64,000 bases of DNA from Caprimulgus europaeus. Its lineage: Eukaryota > Chordata > Aves > Caprimulgiformes > Caprimulgidae. Positions 52,069 through 64,000 of the stretch are shown piece by piece. Where the stretch lies: positions 41,979,295 through 42,043,294 of the forward strand of contig OU015524.1 of assembly GCA_907165065.1 (NCBI GenBank). Reading direction: 5' to 3'. The position numbers and the translations under genes were made by a program. Numbering within the stretch: position 1 is the first letter of the stretch; each line of letters begins with the position of its first letter. The notes under the pieces were generated by a model. It ran no database searches. It saw only the letters and a program-made list of their open reading frames with translations, and was not told the DNA's origin.

Positions 52069-52799
52069 CTGAGGAAAGAGGGCAGAAAGGAGTCAGCCAT
52101 CAGACAGCTGCACTGTTGGTACAGACTGAATTTGGCCTGTGGGCAGAGGTTGACTGCTCTTCCTAGCAGTGCAGCCTGTTCCCAGCTTTGCAAGAGAGAG
52201 AACAGGTAAGTTCTTGCACACGTCTTCTCAACAAGCCTCTCAAGCTGCCTTCTTAGCCTGCTTAAAGAACATCCATAAGGCATCCCATCTGGGCAACTAT
52301 GAGTTAATTGCCTCAGTACAGAAGAAGGCTTAGCTGTTGAAAATAAAATAATCAAAAAAATTATTAAAACCTAAGAAGAGGAAAGGGTAGAACTGCAATG
52401 AAGACTGATTTAAACACATTCCCCGGAGGCCAGCCACTTGTAATGACAAAAACTTGCTCAATCTTTTCAAGTTTAAGATACTATTCCTGTGTATTCTTGT
52501 ATAAAAAACTGTACATCAGATCTTCTCCTACTCTGGATCAACGCAGAACCATTAAGCATTCCATACCTGTCTTTACTGTACCCATTCATCTTAAAAAAAA
52601 ACATGTGTTGCCTCCTCCTATTCTGTATAGCCATACACTCAGATCAACAGTTGTCTCTCCTATCTTCCCAATAGTCAATGTGAATGTTTATCACTTTCAG
52701 CTAAAAATCATAACTGAGAATGCAATCTGGCTGCACCAGTGAAACATTCTGCATTAAAAAAAAAAAACCAAACAACAAAACAACAAAAAAATCTACTCC
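52069..52799. other. Unannotated interval ending in an A-rich tract
   Basis: No clear feature apart from the upstream extension of the minus-strand open frame (to 52355) and a plus-strand donor-like ACAGGTAAGT near 52205. An A-rich tract with CAAAAC/CAACAA units at 52755-52791 stops just before the LTR, so it may have been an insertion target or a later expansion. Confidence 0.5.
52755..52791 (+). repeat. A-rich low-complexity tract
   Basis: A12-13 followed by short A runs separated by C. It ends nine bases before the LTR boundary. Confidence 0.8.
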
Positions 52800-53252
52800 T
52801 GGTTTCACTAAAATGGAGTTAATTTTCTTCTTAGTAGCTAGAATAGCACTATGTTTTGGTCTTAGTATAGGGTTTGTTATGAGAAGAATGTTGATAACAT
52901 ACTAGTGGTTTTAGTTGTTACTAAAAGATGAAAGACATTTCCAACTTCCCTGTGTTTTGCTAGTCTGCACATACAAAGGACTCGGGGGAAGCATAGTAAT
53001 TAGCAAATGCAAATTGGCATTCGGATATATCAGTGGGATATTCTATATCATATAATGTCATGATTGGATATTAATGAGGTTTGATCAGAAAGTGGGGATT
53101 CTCTTGGGGATCATTCAGGCTTGCTCTTCTGGGATTGCAGTTTCAGTTTCAGGATCGTCTGTGCTACTCGATCACTAACTGGGGACAGGCTGTGTATCAG
53201 TTGGTGGATGGTGAGCAATTGCACTGTGCACCACTCATTTGAATATTCCATT

Positions 53253-53354
<102 letters not shown>

Positions 53355-53371
53355 TCAATTTTATTTTGATT

Positions 53372-53377
53372 ATTAAA
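53372..53377 (+). terminator. LTR poly(A) signal ATTAAA
   Basis: Hexamer ATTAAA in the position where this LTR family has its polyadenylation signal, followed by the GTTTTTATCTTATCCCATGA segment of R/U5. Confidence 0.55.
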
Positions 53378-53503
53378 TTGTTTTTATCTTATCCCATGAG
53401 TTTTCTCACTTTTATCCTTCTGATTCTCTCTCCCATCCAATCGGGAGAGGGTCAGCTAGTGGCTGTTCAGTGTTTGACTGCCAGCGAGGCTAAACCCACC
53501 ACA

Positions 53504-53810
53504 ATTCTTTTTGGAGGATAATCTCATCAGCTCAGCCACCAGCCTTTCTTTTTGCTCCAGCTGCAGCTCCCAGTGAAACCACAACATCCTGCCTCCTAAA
53601 TGTGCAATTCTGATTTTATAACAAAAGCAGTGTTGTTGAAAGAGTTAAAAAGTGATCAGCAATTACAGGGTTAAAGACAATACCATAGGTAAATTTGAGA
53701 TGCAGTAAACTCAACAGTGAATTAAATCCTCTTCACTTCCTCCATTCAAGGTGAAAAGAAGGGCATGGAACAAAGCAATTATTTCTTCTTGTAAGAACCA
53801 AAATACTCAC
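53504..53810. other. Interval between LTR and candidate exon
   Basis: The first dozen bases resemble the LTR-adjacent leader of the ERV. The minus strand is open over roughly the first 130 bases, but it runs into the LTR and stops, so it is probably not coding. No other feature seen. Confidence 0.4.
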
Positions 53811-53908
53811 AATGGTGCAGCAAAACTGCAGTGCACCAACATTTAAAGTGTGAAAGACCTTTGCTGTGTACAGAAGGAACTCGCTGATCCAGAGGCCTGG
53901 CATAAACT
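53811..53908 (-). CDS. Candidate internal coding exon, unidentified gene
   Basis: On the minus strand TTTGGTTCTTGCAG precedes a 98-base stretch ending ACCATT and followed by the good donor GTGAGTATTTT. The open frame begins with two bases completing a codon and gives 32 residues, starting FMPGLWISEFLLYTAKVF and continuing HTLNVGALQFCCTI, which is fairly hydrophobic and could be part of a membrane segment. It ends in phase 0. The candidate terminal exon at 51978 needs phase 2 at its entry, so at least one further exon would be required between them. I recognise no family. It could be a chance pairing of splice-like sites. Confidence 0.22.
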
Positions 53909-56900
53909 CTGCAAGAACCAAATGTGTGTTAGAAACACACAGAAAGAATTTCTACTGTGAGCTGCAGCCTTAGCAATTGGAAAAGATGAAAGAGGAAAAG
54001 GATCTGTGCATGTAGTGGTCAGGCACAGTGAAAACCATAAGGCTTCAGTGATACAGACTTGGAAAGATCGATTCCAGAAGCCATTTTAAAAGTGTACAGG
54101 AAAGAGGAACCTCAAATAGAAAACAAGTAGTGCATATAGAATGAAGGGTTGGATAGTGGCTTTAAACTCACTTTGAAAACTGGAAATATTTCCAAATCAC
54201 TGACATTTTGGAATAAATTTTCAATTGAATTTGAGAAAACAAAAATGAAATAATATGAGCATCTTTTAACACGATATTGACCAATTTACAGAAGCAAGGT
54301 TTTTAGTCTGGATTTAGGCAGTTCTGTCTGGATGCCAAGGTTTGCAATCACAAAACTGTGAAGTAACAGAAGATTTTTTTTCCTCAAAGCACCTGTAAAG
54401 TGGGTGGGAATGACTCAGTTCCACACTTTTACAAATCAGTCCAAAGTCCTTTCCCACTGTGCCCCTTCATCCCTTTCTGTTGCAGATCTGTCGGATAGGG
54501 TCCTGAGGATGCAGAGGAGCCCTGCAAATGCACTCATGGCAGAGTATGCAGGAGTCACCCCATCCTCACCTCATCCTGGTAAGAACATTTTGCTGTAAAT
54601 AACTCAAGGGATTAATGGTGTGGAGTCTCATGCTCAGGAGTGTCAGGTTTAGACCATTAATCTAACACGTGCTTCACTAAGGCATGGGACCTGTTATGGA
54701 TAAAATTTAAGGTGAATATTTATAGATCACTGCAATACTTCTGTATTATTTTTAATTGCTAGTTTTTCTTTGCAATTACACTTACTAGAGCTGTGAAATA
54801 AGAAAATTATGAAGTAAAATTGGTAACACTAGTTCAACTAATTAAAGTTTAAATCAGTGTAATCTCCATGTCTTTTGTAGTTATTTATCACTCTAATACC
54901 TACAACAATAAAATCAAATTTAATCCATGAATCACACTGGATTATCTAGTGATAATCAGAGCAACAAAGGAAAATGATACACAGTAGGAACTTGGTTCTT
55001 AGTACCAACCAAGCTATCAGCAATAAAATACTAATGAATAATATACTTCATTACAGCCAAAACACTGTTCCCAATCAAGAGTGCTATCAAATTATACAAC
55101 ATTACTGGCAATGGTATTGGAAAAGACGTATAACGGACATGAAATTCCAAGAAAACGGTTAAGTCATTATCTGTATGTTATTGCTGAAACATAACCGTTT
55201 CACCTTTAGAAAGCAAAGAGCATGAGTGAATATAACATTCTTTAAATATTTCCCTGCATGTGGGAAGGTAAGTATAAGCAAAACAGTGGATTATAAGAGT
55301 CAGTGTGTCATGCTGTTTTTTTTCTTTCATTCATATTTGATTTTTCCTTTTAACTCTGGGATAAGTCAGGCTTTTTACAGATTTTTCCTTTCAGCATAGA
55401 AGCCAAAAAACAAGCCTGCCAGAGACAAAGCTAATTGCTTGGCAACAGAGGCAGACTCCATTTTTTACATTCTTCAATGAATTCCATCCTTTAGTAATTT
55501 TGCATGGACTATGTTCTAGCTTCAACTGAACAGGATGAAGGTACTCTATTGTCTTATCCCACACTTTACTGCTTGGAAGACAGGGTGCTTTATTAACAAA
55601 AATGAAGTTTAAGCTGTTCAGGGCTGGAGTACCTGGACTGCAGCAGTCCCACTGCTGAGAGCTGCCGAGCCATTAAGATTATTAGCTTATTTCCAACTGA
55701 ATAGTTCAGGAAACTTGCTGATAAGCATGTACAGTTTTCACATCACCACTGGGCACCTAAGTCTCCCCATGTACATCCTAAAAGGATGAAAACATTTCCA
55801 GAGGAGGAATCAGCTTGGTTACATCCTTTTTCTTGATCATCCCAGTGGCTACTAGACTTGGACAACTCCTTACTCAGCATACACCTTTAGGTCACCTCTC
55901 TGAAGGGCCTAATTTTCCAGACACATTACACAGAGCATTGCACAGTTTGAGTTTTAATTCCACATAAGCACAGAAGGATTAGGGATCTTTCTTTTCTCAT
56001 TGGGAAATACAGTACAATGGACTGTAAGATAAATACAAGGCACTTCTTTCTTATCTGCTATAACTGATGGTTTATGTCAAACTAAGAAATGAGCAATGTA
56101 TCACTATTTAGACAGCTAAGCTAGTGATGGAGCAAACTCTATGCTTATAAGGAGGATTTGACCTCAATTAATGAATTATACTTTAAGCTATTACAGGACA
56201 CATCTCCTACTATGAATTACCAAACTAATGAGGTGCAAAAGTGACAAAATCTTAATTATCCCAAGAGCTGTGATAAATTTAATGAGGCAAACTGCACACA
56301 GAGGAGAAGGCAGTATCACATTTCTTTCCCTTTTCCATTGGGAATTACCTTTTTCAGGATTTGGCATAAGAGAAGGGATGGTGGAGATTGTTACACTGTT
56401 GGGTTACACACTGTTACACTTCCTACAGTGTGCATTTGTAGGAAGCTAAATTCAGAGTTACAAAACATACCAGGTGCTCATCAGAAAAATGCCTACTGTG
56501 CCTTTCATGGGGGAGTTAAGACAAATGAGCACAGAAACTGCTATGTATATAAAATTCCATTACAAAAAAACCTGACTGCCTGCCCACTGGGGAAAGCATC
56601 CTTTGGGATCACTTGACTACCTTACCCAACCTATTGACCACAGAGAAGCTAAAGGTGGTGTCCTTCCTCAGGTACTACATCTGCATGGAAGGGCTTGGGT
56701 CACCTGCCCAGCTGGTAAGAATTTATAGCTCACCTGCCCATTTCCCCTGATTACTGCTGGGTTTGGCCAGTCTCTTTGGATGGGGCCTTGAATGCAGGAG
56801 ATGCTTGTGGTGAAGGCTCGATGTCAAAATGCTGAAAAATTGCTGCTCAGCATGCTGGATTAAACCCTTCTCCTACTTAGAACTTGTCAGGAAAATCTGT

Positions 56901-59900
56901 ATTACTATAGAAAATTATTTCTTTGGCAAAACTGAAAGGTTTTCATGTGAGAATATGCTAGTTTTGATGAAAGGAGGTTTTTTCAGGTTCAGTAATGAGA
57001 AACTGAGGGCAAATGAAGACAAGACCCAGCTCCACAGTGAAGGTTTAAGAGCTGACTGCTGGGACATACAGGGCTGGATCCATGCCCCAGGTCCTCCAGC
57101 AATATTCAAACAGAGATATACATCTCTCTCCCCACCTTGTGACTCAGACCTGTGCCAAGCTTCACCCAAGATTTCTTCTTTGGTTTATGAATGACTTCAT
57201 GCCAGTCTTAGGATAATCAGAGACTTAGATTTCTTTTCTTTCTTTCTTCACATTTTGTTGAACTGAAGTGTCAAACTTAGAAAGGAAAAACACACAAAAA
57301 AATAAAAGATGCTGGATTTCTTGATGTACTCAGACAAGAAGTCATTGTCAGACAGAATCTGTGCTATGTAATAAATAAATAAAATAATATTTCACCATAG
57401 GAGTATATCAAGAAAAATAACATGCAAAGAGCTTCCATATTTATGACTAAAACAAAAATATTTTTATGTGTTCCCCAGAAAAACAAAATATCTTTATACT
57501 TCATTTGTTTGTCAGAAAACTGAAGCAATTTGAAATGTAAACTTACCCACTCTGAAGATTTCACAAGACTTTTGTTTGTACATTCTCTTTAATATAATTT
57601 TTAAAACCTACATGAGGCATAGAATTTATACAAAGATTTTATAGGGTGAAACTCTTTTGATCAGACAAATGAATTATCACATGCAAACCAAGAGAAAACT
57701 CAGTTTCTGACTGTAATTACTCTGATAGTGACAGTCCTGTCATTTTTGTTAATGGTTCCAGCAGTTCATAGCACAAATGGGATGATAAACGACAGATGTT
57801 TAGATAAGAACTCCTCTACTAGAGTAAAAGCTTAGCCATTGAACTCAATTAGAAAGAAAATATGTCCTAACCTTCACTCTGCAAAACATAGAACCAAAAC
57901 ATAAAAATACATTTTGTCTGAAGAGATTTGATTTAGTGCTTGATTTCGGTTTTATTTCAGTCTTCCAGATTGTTAACTATAGAAATCCTTACTGTAACTT
58001 AACGGAAAATCCTGAAGGAAGGAGCAAGTTGGGAAACTGTCAATTAATAAAAATAAATAGAGGAATAAAATCAAATTCTTTCAATTCAACCCAATCTGAA
58101 CGTTTCTTCTGAACCTCGTGAAACAATAAACAAAAAAGGGTACTTGCTAAATCTTTTTTATTTCAAGGTAAAGATGTACATCAAAGACAAAGAATGTCTC
58201 TAATTTTCACAACTAACTTTATTATTCCTGCTAAGACAACTCATTCCTTCTTTTGATCCTCTTGAACCAGCAGGGAGAAAGCTTAAGATACATTCTTCTT
58301 TATCAAGAAAGAATTGCAACGTAATTTTCTTGAACTATTCCCAGCAGATTTGGAATCAAAACTAACTCACCAAGGAACACACGATTTTAGAGAGCAATGT
58401 CATCTTGCATCGGAATTTTAAAAAGAAAAAAAAATCAGCCAAAACCATTACAGAATTTCACGGCGCTGTTTCTGAGCCAGCAAGAAGGTCTGTGGTGCAG
58501 CAAGAAAACATCTTTCCCTTCATATATCCAGCTTGCTGGGGAAGACCAGAAAGCCAAGGAGCCCAGAAGACCGCTGAGCCAGATGATATACATGGCTGCT
58601 CCCTAGCCACTCGTGCAGGTGGTCAGTGGGGCATGGAAGCTTGGGCACCAGCCATGCTGGTGCCTCCTGCCTCCACAGCATCCCACCTGTCTGGGAGTAG
58701 GGGAGAGGCAGGGGAGCACCAAAACTCTCATGGCTAGGTGGAGGGGAGAAGAAACTCCAAGAAACCAGAGAGGACTGGAAACACATGAGGCAGGGGACAG
58801 GGCAGTTGGCCCATCTTCCCAACTGGTTTTATTTGAAGGTTTGGACAGAATCAATACGTTCTTGTGAAACACTTTGGTTTTGTCAGATAAGTATTTTTCA
58901 GTGAGCATTGCTGAGGTAAGGAAAACAGGCAGGCTGAGCAGGAAAAGAGGTCACCGTGGGCTGCAGTGTTCTTATAATGTTTTAAATAGTTTGGCAGACA
59001 GTGTGTTCCAATTCTGCTGCCTTAACAGTGAGTGTCCAAATGAAAAGAAATGTTCCTCATCACATTCATTTGACCTCACTTTGTGACATGAATGACAAAG
59101 TAAGGAATGGCTAGGGCACACATGTATTACCACGCCAGTATCTCTGAATATGAGGCAAAGGGGACACTGCTTATTTGCAGTCTGAGTTTCCTATTGGCAG
59201 GAACATCAGCTCTCAGCTTCCTTGGAGAAGACAAAGAAGGAAAGCAGAGGTGCTTATTAAGTAATATCCTGCCCTCCTGAAGTCTGTCAGCTTTGTGCAG
59301 GAGCAAAATATCCCCAGGATAAATCTGCAGTCTGTCCTGTGGCAAGGCACTCTAATCAAGCCATGGGAGGAGGCAGAAACAGTCTGCAGATTTCCTTGTA
59401 ATGTCATAATTTATTTTTTTCCCCAGTGTAGAGTCTTTACAATTAGATCCAAACCGGACATGTCAAACTTCCTATAGTAATTAAATCAGTGCAAGTACTC
59501 TTCAGGCTTATTTTAGGATTGGTAATTTAGGAATCTTAGTTTGGATATAGGTGCCTCAGTTTAGCAAACCTGTAAAGGGAAAGAAAGAATTAGTATACAC
59601 TTTCCCATGTAAATAAAAACACATTCATACTTGAGAACACCCATGAAATGTCATAGGTTATTACAGAAAATATGCAGCCCCTTCATTAATATGTGAAAAA
59701 GATTCTTTAATTCGTATACTTATCAAGATAAATATACTGATGTAAAGTTATTTTTTTTTTATGTGCTAGGAACATAATAGATCATAATTGCCCTGGGGCA
59801 CCTCACAATTCATTTACATTTTGCAGCACAAAGAAGAAGGTAGTCTTTGAGTTTATGTAAATATACACTGTCTCCTATAAAGAGACTTATCAGGAAATTT

Positions 59901-62900
59901 AATCTAAATCCAGCACAAGGCTACTACTCCAGTAGGTGATGATTACCTTGTTCTGAAAAACATTTCTATGCTCTGAAGACCAAAAGTGCTCTGTAAGTAA
60001 TATTGTTTTATGATGACAGTCTCTGTTTTGTAGTACCAATCAGTCTTATTTCTTTTCTCTCCATGTAACCGTGTGTTTTCTCTGTGTGAGCTACAGAGCA
60101 TGTGCAGATCCTAACTTTGGGAGATCAGGGGTTTGACACAGTCTGCTTCTGTAGGAGGTTTTCCTCAATTTGCTTATGTTGGTATTGGCCTTTTCCTGCA
60201 GCCTAAGTAAGCAAGCCCAATTAAGTAGTCCTGCTGTGATCAATAAACACTGGAATTGTTGCAAGCATTTGGGGAATGAGATATGAGGCTTTTCAGCATG
60301 GAGCTTGTTTGAAATGAGAGAGTTGCTGAAAAGCCTATTTCTGTAAAGCAAAAGTCTATTTATTAAAAAATACTGTAACTTGAGACTTTCTTTCTTCTGT
60401 TGTGTGAAAGAACTCACGGCTGATGAAAGACTTTTTCAGTGCACTGTATATTCATAACAAATCAGGAAACAAATAATAACATATGAAAATAAGCTTGACA
60501 ATAGCTTTTGGAAGGCCACTTAGATGCATTACCATACCATCCAGTGTAAAAAAAAATATATTTTTACCAAGCATCTAACCCTTGTTGCTATTTGTATTAA
60601 ATATTCATTAGAGCTACTAGAATGAATAGCATATTATAAAGGGACCAAATTATTCAGCAACTGTAAGGATCAGCCTTGTGGTGTAAAAGAAAGAAAGAAG
60701 GATGTTTTCTTGTTTGTTCAAGAAAACTAAGTTTGTGAATGTAATCCATGTTATCCTATGAAAGGACAGTAAGTTGTAGGGTGATGGGAGCCAGACTTTC
60801 ACTATTTTCAGGATATAAACTGCCTTCAGAAAAACTTATGGCAGATTAATGGATTTGTTGTAACTCTATCTGCACAATAGTTTTGGACTTGTGGATGAGT
60901 ATTTAAATTAATCAACAGATCTTTAGGTGGACTCTACATTCATGCTCCAAAGTCAGTAAGCCTTTGACAAGCGGTGAAGAGGAGAAAACATGGCTGTCAT
61001 TACTGCAAACAGGCACATTTTTTAGATGTTTAAAGATACAAGACACAGAAAGCAAAAGCAGAATAATTTAAAGCGACACAGAGCTCCTCTCAGGCCCCCA
61101 AAAAGGAGGAATTAATCATGCACAAACTCATACAGAATAAACCTAGTTCAGCTTCAAAATTAATTATAATGTTTTATGCCACTCCATCTACCTCCCTGCG
61201 CATACATCTTTTCAAACTACTTCTCCCAAGTGACCATGTATCACCTCCAGTAATGACATCGATAAATGTCAGAGATGATAGTTAGGAATCTCCCTGGTGT
61301 CACTGTGAGTGATTCACTCTCCAGCAGGGACCGGTAGCCAACTAGCTGTCAAGCTGCTGGTGATTGCTTTAACACAATGGAATAGGAAAGAACAGGCTTA
61401 GAAGAAATGGGTTAAATAAATCTCTCGAGTGTCATGAATACATTTGGCCAACAGATGACAGTGTAATGTATGGCAAGTAATAGCATTAGAGAAATTGCAC
61501 TTTGGGGGGCCAGATCCTCATTCTTTGTGCTTTTTTACAAGTTTCTGTAGTGCTTTGATAGTACTGAAAGAAAAATTGCCTGAAGAACAGTATATGCTTT
61601 TAGCAGGGAATATCTCTAGCCAAGGTAATGCTGCATGAGTCCTTTCAGCTTTCCTATATAGTTTGGAAAGATCTAAGAGGGCATCTTCAATGTACATCTA
61701 ACACAAACCAGTTAGACTCTGTCTATGATCAGACATCTGACTGAGAATCTCAGGGGATTTTCCTCAGGTAGGTGTTGTTCTTATTCACCTTTAATGGAGC
61801 GGGAATCAAATGCATGGATGAGTGCAATGTTCCCTCTGGATCACAACACACTAGAAATTATATCCATCTCTGGTTAAAAACACAGCTGTTGCCCTTCTCT
61901 GTGTTCTAACAACCTTGCTCCTCTTCACTCGCCCTGGACAAATGGCTTGAAGTGGTACCAAAATTATTTACTAAGTAAATATTCTGTTATATTTTACAAA
62001 CCAAGTTCTGTAAGATGCATCTGTGAACTCTGTAATAGACCAGTGTGGTCCTGTATGTCACAACAGATTAGCTCCAGAGCACAGAGAGGTAAATTGGCTG
62101 ATCTCCAATCTGCAGGTTTTATGTATGCTTCTTTACATATTTGTACTTAGTGGCTTTATGAGGCAGAACTAACATTTTTTTGCCATGCTTCAACTTCTGT
62201 ATATCTATTAATTATTTTTTTAAAGCAGATGGCCAAAACCTAATTCTTGTGACAGAAGTCTTCACATTGGTGTCCTGACGCCACTGCATCTTGTTCAGTC
62301 AAGGAAAGGGAGCATTTACTGCACCTGAGACAGATGAGAGGTGATAGACAGAGCAGCACTTAATTTCTAGCTCTGCCAGCTGGTCAAGCCTGTCAAAAAC
62401 TAAAACACTTGGGGGCATAGTGCAGTAGAGCCTGAGCTCAGCCAGGTGAATTTGAGATTAGGTGCTTCCAGAATGAATTTTCACATAAATCTTGACTGAG
62501 TCCTGTTTTAACCAAACCACTCCTGAGCTTAAGTCCCCTTCTGTGATCTAGGCCAAGACACTCCTCCTTTGGACAAGAAAAAGTAAGTGAAGCACCCTTC
62601 CTTTTCTTTGATTTTGCCAGGAGAGAGCTTTCTCCTTTGGTGACAGCTGAGTACAGCCAGCTCCTGCAGCACTGCAGTCAGGAGGACACTCGGTTCATGA
62701 CCAGGTCTGCTGTAGCAGGGCAAAGCATTTCTAGCAGGCATGGTTACCCAACACTTTATTTTCCTGGCTACATTTTGCAAAACTGATACTTCTAAGATGG
62801 TAGACTGCTAAGTAGTCCACAGGAATGGGTGTCAGCGTCTTATACAAGGGAAGGAAGCAGCTACAAAACAGTGTCCCAACTACTAACCAAGCCTGGATTG

Positions 62901-64000
62901 GGGTTTCTGAAGGGATTATCTTCCTGGCCCTAGTCAGAGAGATTATATGTTTGACCAACTCCACGTTTATTCAGCCATGATTTGGAGCAGATTTTAGAGA
63001 CTTCTCCCTCTCCTTCACCTTTTTCCCTTTATTTCACCACTCCTCAGCCATGCTGACAACCACTATTTGTGTGACTACACTGAAAGCCATGAGGGAACCT
63101 ATCCAGCTTAAAAATAACTTTTTTGGTGTTACTGCTCTACTGTTATTTTTTAAACCCAGGGTACTTCTCTGACCAATTCCTTGATTATAGTCTTATTTTA
63201 AAGTTAGGCTACTTTTAACTTTTTATACAGGTACAAAATTTAGATGAATGCAAAGCAATTCTACTCTCAAATCAATATAAAATCAAAGTCGTATTAACAA
63301 ATCAAACACATTAGTCTTGAATTATATATATGTTGAGAAAGTAGCTGTCTCACTGTAAATGCTAATAAAAGAATTTGACTAACAGCTTAACACTGCAGCC
63401 AAAACTATTACCGCATGTCTAGATCATGGCCTTAGTACCAATTATAATGCTTTCTATATAGATTTCAATTCTCATGCAGTAACTAATGCTTTCTTGCCTC
63501 TGCCCCAGCCTTCTAGTGACACAATGTTCACTGTGACAGAAGGCTCTCAATAAACACATTTGATAACTCTTGCTTACCAGAAATTAAGGATGACAGCCTC
63601 AAGTCCTTAAGCTATACCAAACTCTCCAGTGAATAAGTTTTTCAACTATTTTCAAGCTTTTTTAAAAATGAGAAATGATCTCCCAAGCAACATCTTCCTT
63701 ATGGAAGATCAATATTGAAAGCAAACTCTTATTATGAGCCAAAATGCTGAAGGGGAAACATGTTCTTACATAGTTTGTTCAGCAGATTTCCCTATTCCCT
63801 TCCTCCCCATGACAGAAGTATCAAGGTGCATTTAATCCAGTACATTTCAAATTAGATATTCCCTCGCCAGGAGTCAGTTCAGCTCTGACATGACTGTGGG
63901 AGCTACACAATCACTTCACATAACACAGAAGCATGTGTCACACTGACTGGTGCACACCTGCCTGGAAATTCACACCTGCCTTCATTATTTGCAGCCTGGA
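53909..64000. other. Long unannotated interval to the window end
   Basis: No interspersed repeat or gene recognised in the last ten kilobases, which is notable because CR1 is frequent to the left. It holds a GC-richer patch with a perfect hairpin at 58644-58664, a 33-base exon-like segment on the minus strand at 58371-58403, and a stretch at about 61250-61520 that looks like possible conserved non-coding DNA. Open frames such as 56829-57194 (plus, 121 codons) show no domain character. Confidence 0.5.
58644..58664 (+). other. Perfect inverted repeat, 8-base stem and 5-base loop
   Basis: GGCACCAG, then CCATG, then CTGGTGCC: the arms are exact reverse complements. It lies in a GC-richer patch (about 58590-58810). 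It could fold in RNA or single-stranded DNA. No miRNA-length stem surrounds it, so no RNA gene is called. Confidence 0.6.

Noticed and set aside
52020-52205. Possible plus-strand exon between TCTGCAG and the donor ACAGGTAAGT.
   Set aside because: Two plus frames close early and the third has TAG before the donor. The minus-strand reading of the same region is more protein-like.
53504-53635. Minus-strand open stretch with a coiled-coil look (LEQKERLVAELMRLSSKK).
   Set aside because: It lies directly against the LTR end, runs into the LTR and stops there. It is more likely part of the ERV leader or chance than a host exon, though I could not settle which.
56829-57194. 121-codon plus-strand frame, longest outside CR1 in the right third except for the 125-codon minus-strand frame at 51978-52355.
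   Set aside because: The translation shows no motif or repeat, and no acceptor, donor or promoter context was found.

Overview
The window looks like nuclear DNA of a bird. It holds eight copies of the CR1 non-LTR retrotransposon, most with the avian CR1 3' end (repeats of the ATTCTGTG/ATTCTATG type), and two pieces of one endogenous-retrovirus LTR family of a type common in birds. It also has one eroded MIR-like SINE. The remaining DNA is AT-rich and poor in CpG, as in gene-poor parts of avian macrochromosomes. No bacterial or plasmid features, tRNA, rRNA or CRISPR arrays were seen. The species cannot be named from this sequence. Layout: a CR1 cut by the left window edge (1-662, minus), then CR1 copies at 9.2, 14.2, 18.1 and 24.2 kb, all minus. 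Next come CR1 copies at 27.6, 35.4 and 38.9 kb, all plus. The copy at 38.9-41.1 kb is the longest and keeps much of a reverse-transcriptase reading frame, but stops and frameshifts have killed it. A minus-strand LTR fragment (35180-35393) lies flush against the 35.4-kb CR1. A near-complete LTR of the same family, plus strand, lies at 52800-53503 and contains a long compound GTT/ATT microsatellite. A MIR-like element is at about 21.0 kb. No gene could be identified with confidence. The best host-coding candidate is a short terminal exon on the minus strand (51978-52068). It has a good splice acceptor, 29 codons and a stop, four CpG sites in 91 bases, and a poly(A) signal about 310 bases downstream. 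A second minus-strand exon candidate (53811-53908) lies beyond the LTR. If both are real, the right third of the window belongs to a minus-strand gene with the LTR in an intron. Its identity is unknown. Several AT-rich stretches with dense TAAT cores or retained CpG could be conserved regulatory elements, but only cross-species alignment could show that. Nothing here amounts to a new molecular system. The most useful leads are the candidate terminal exon, the LTR/CR1 junction, the expanded microsatellite in the LTR, and the CpG-retaining block near 44 kb.
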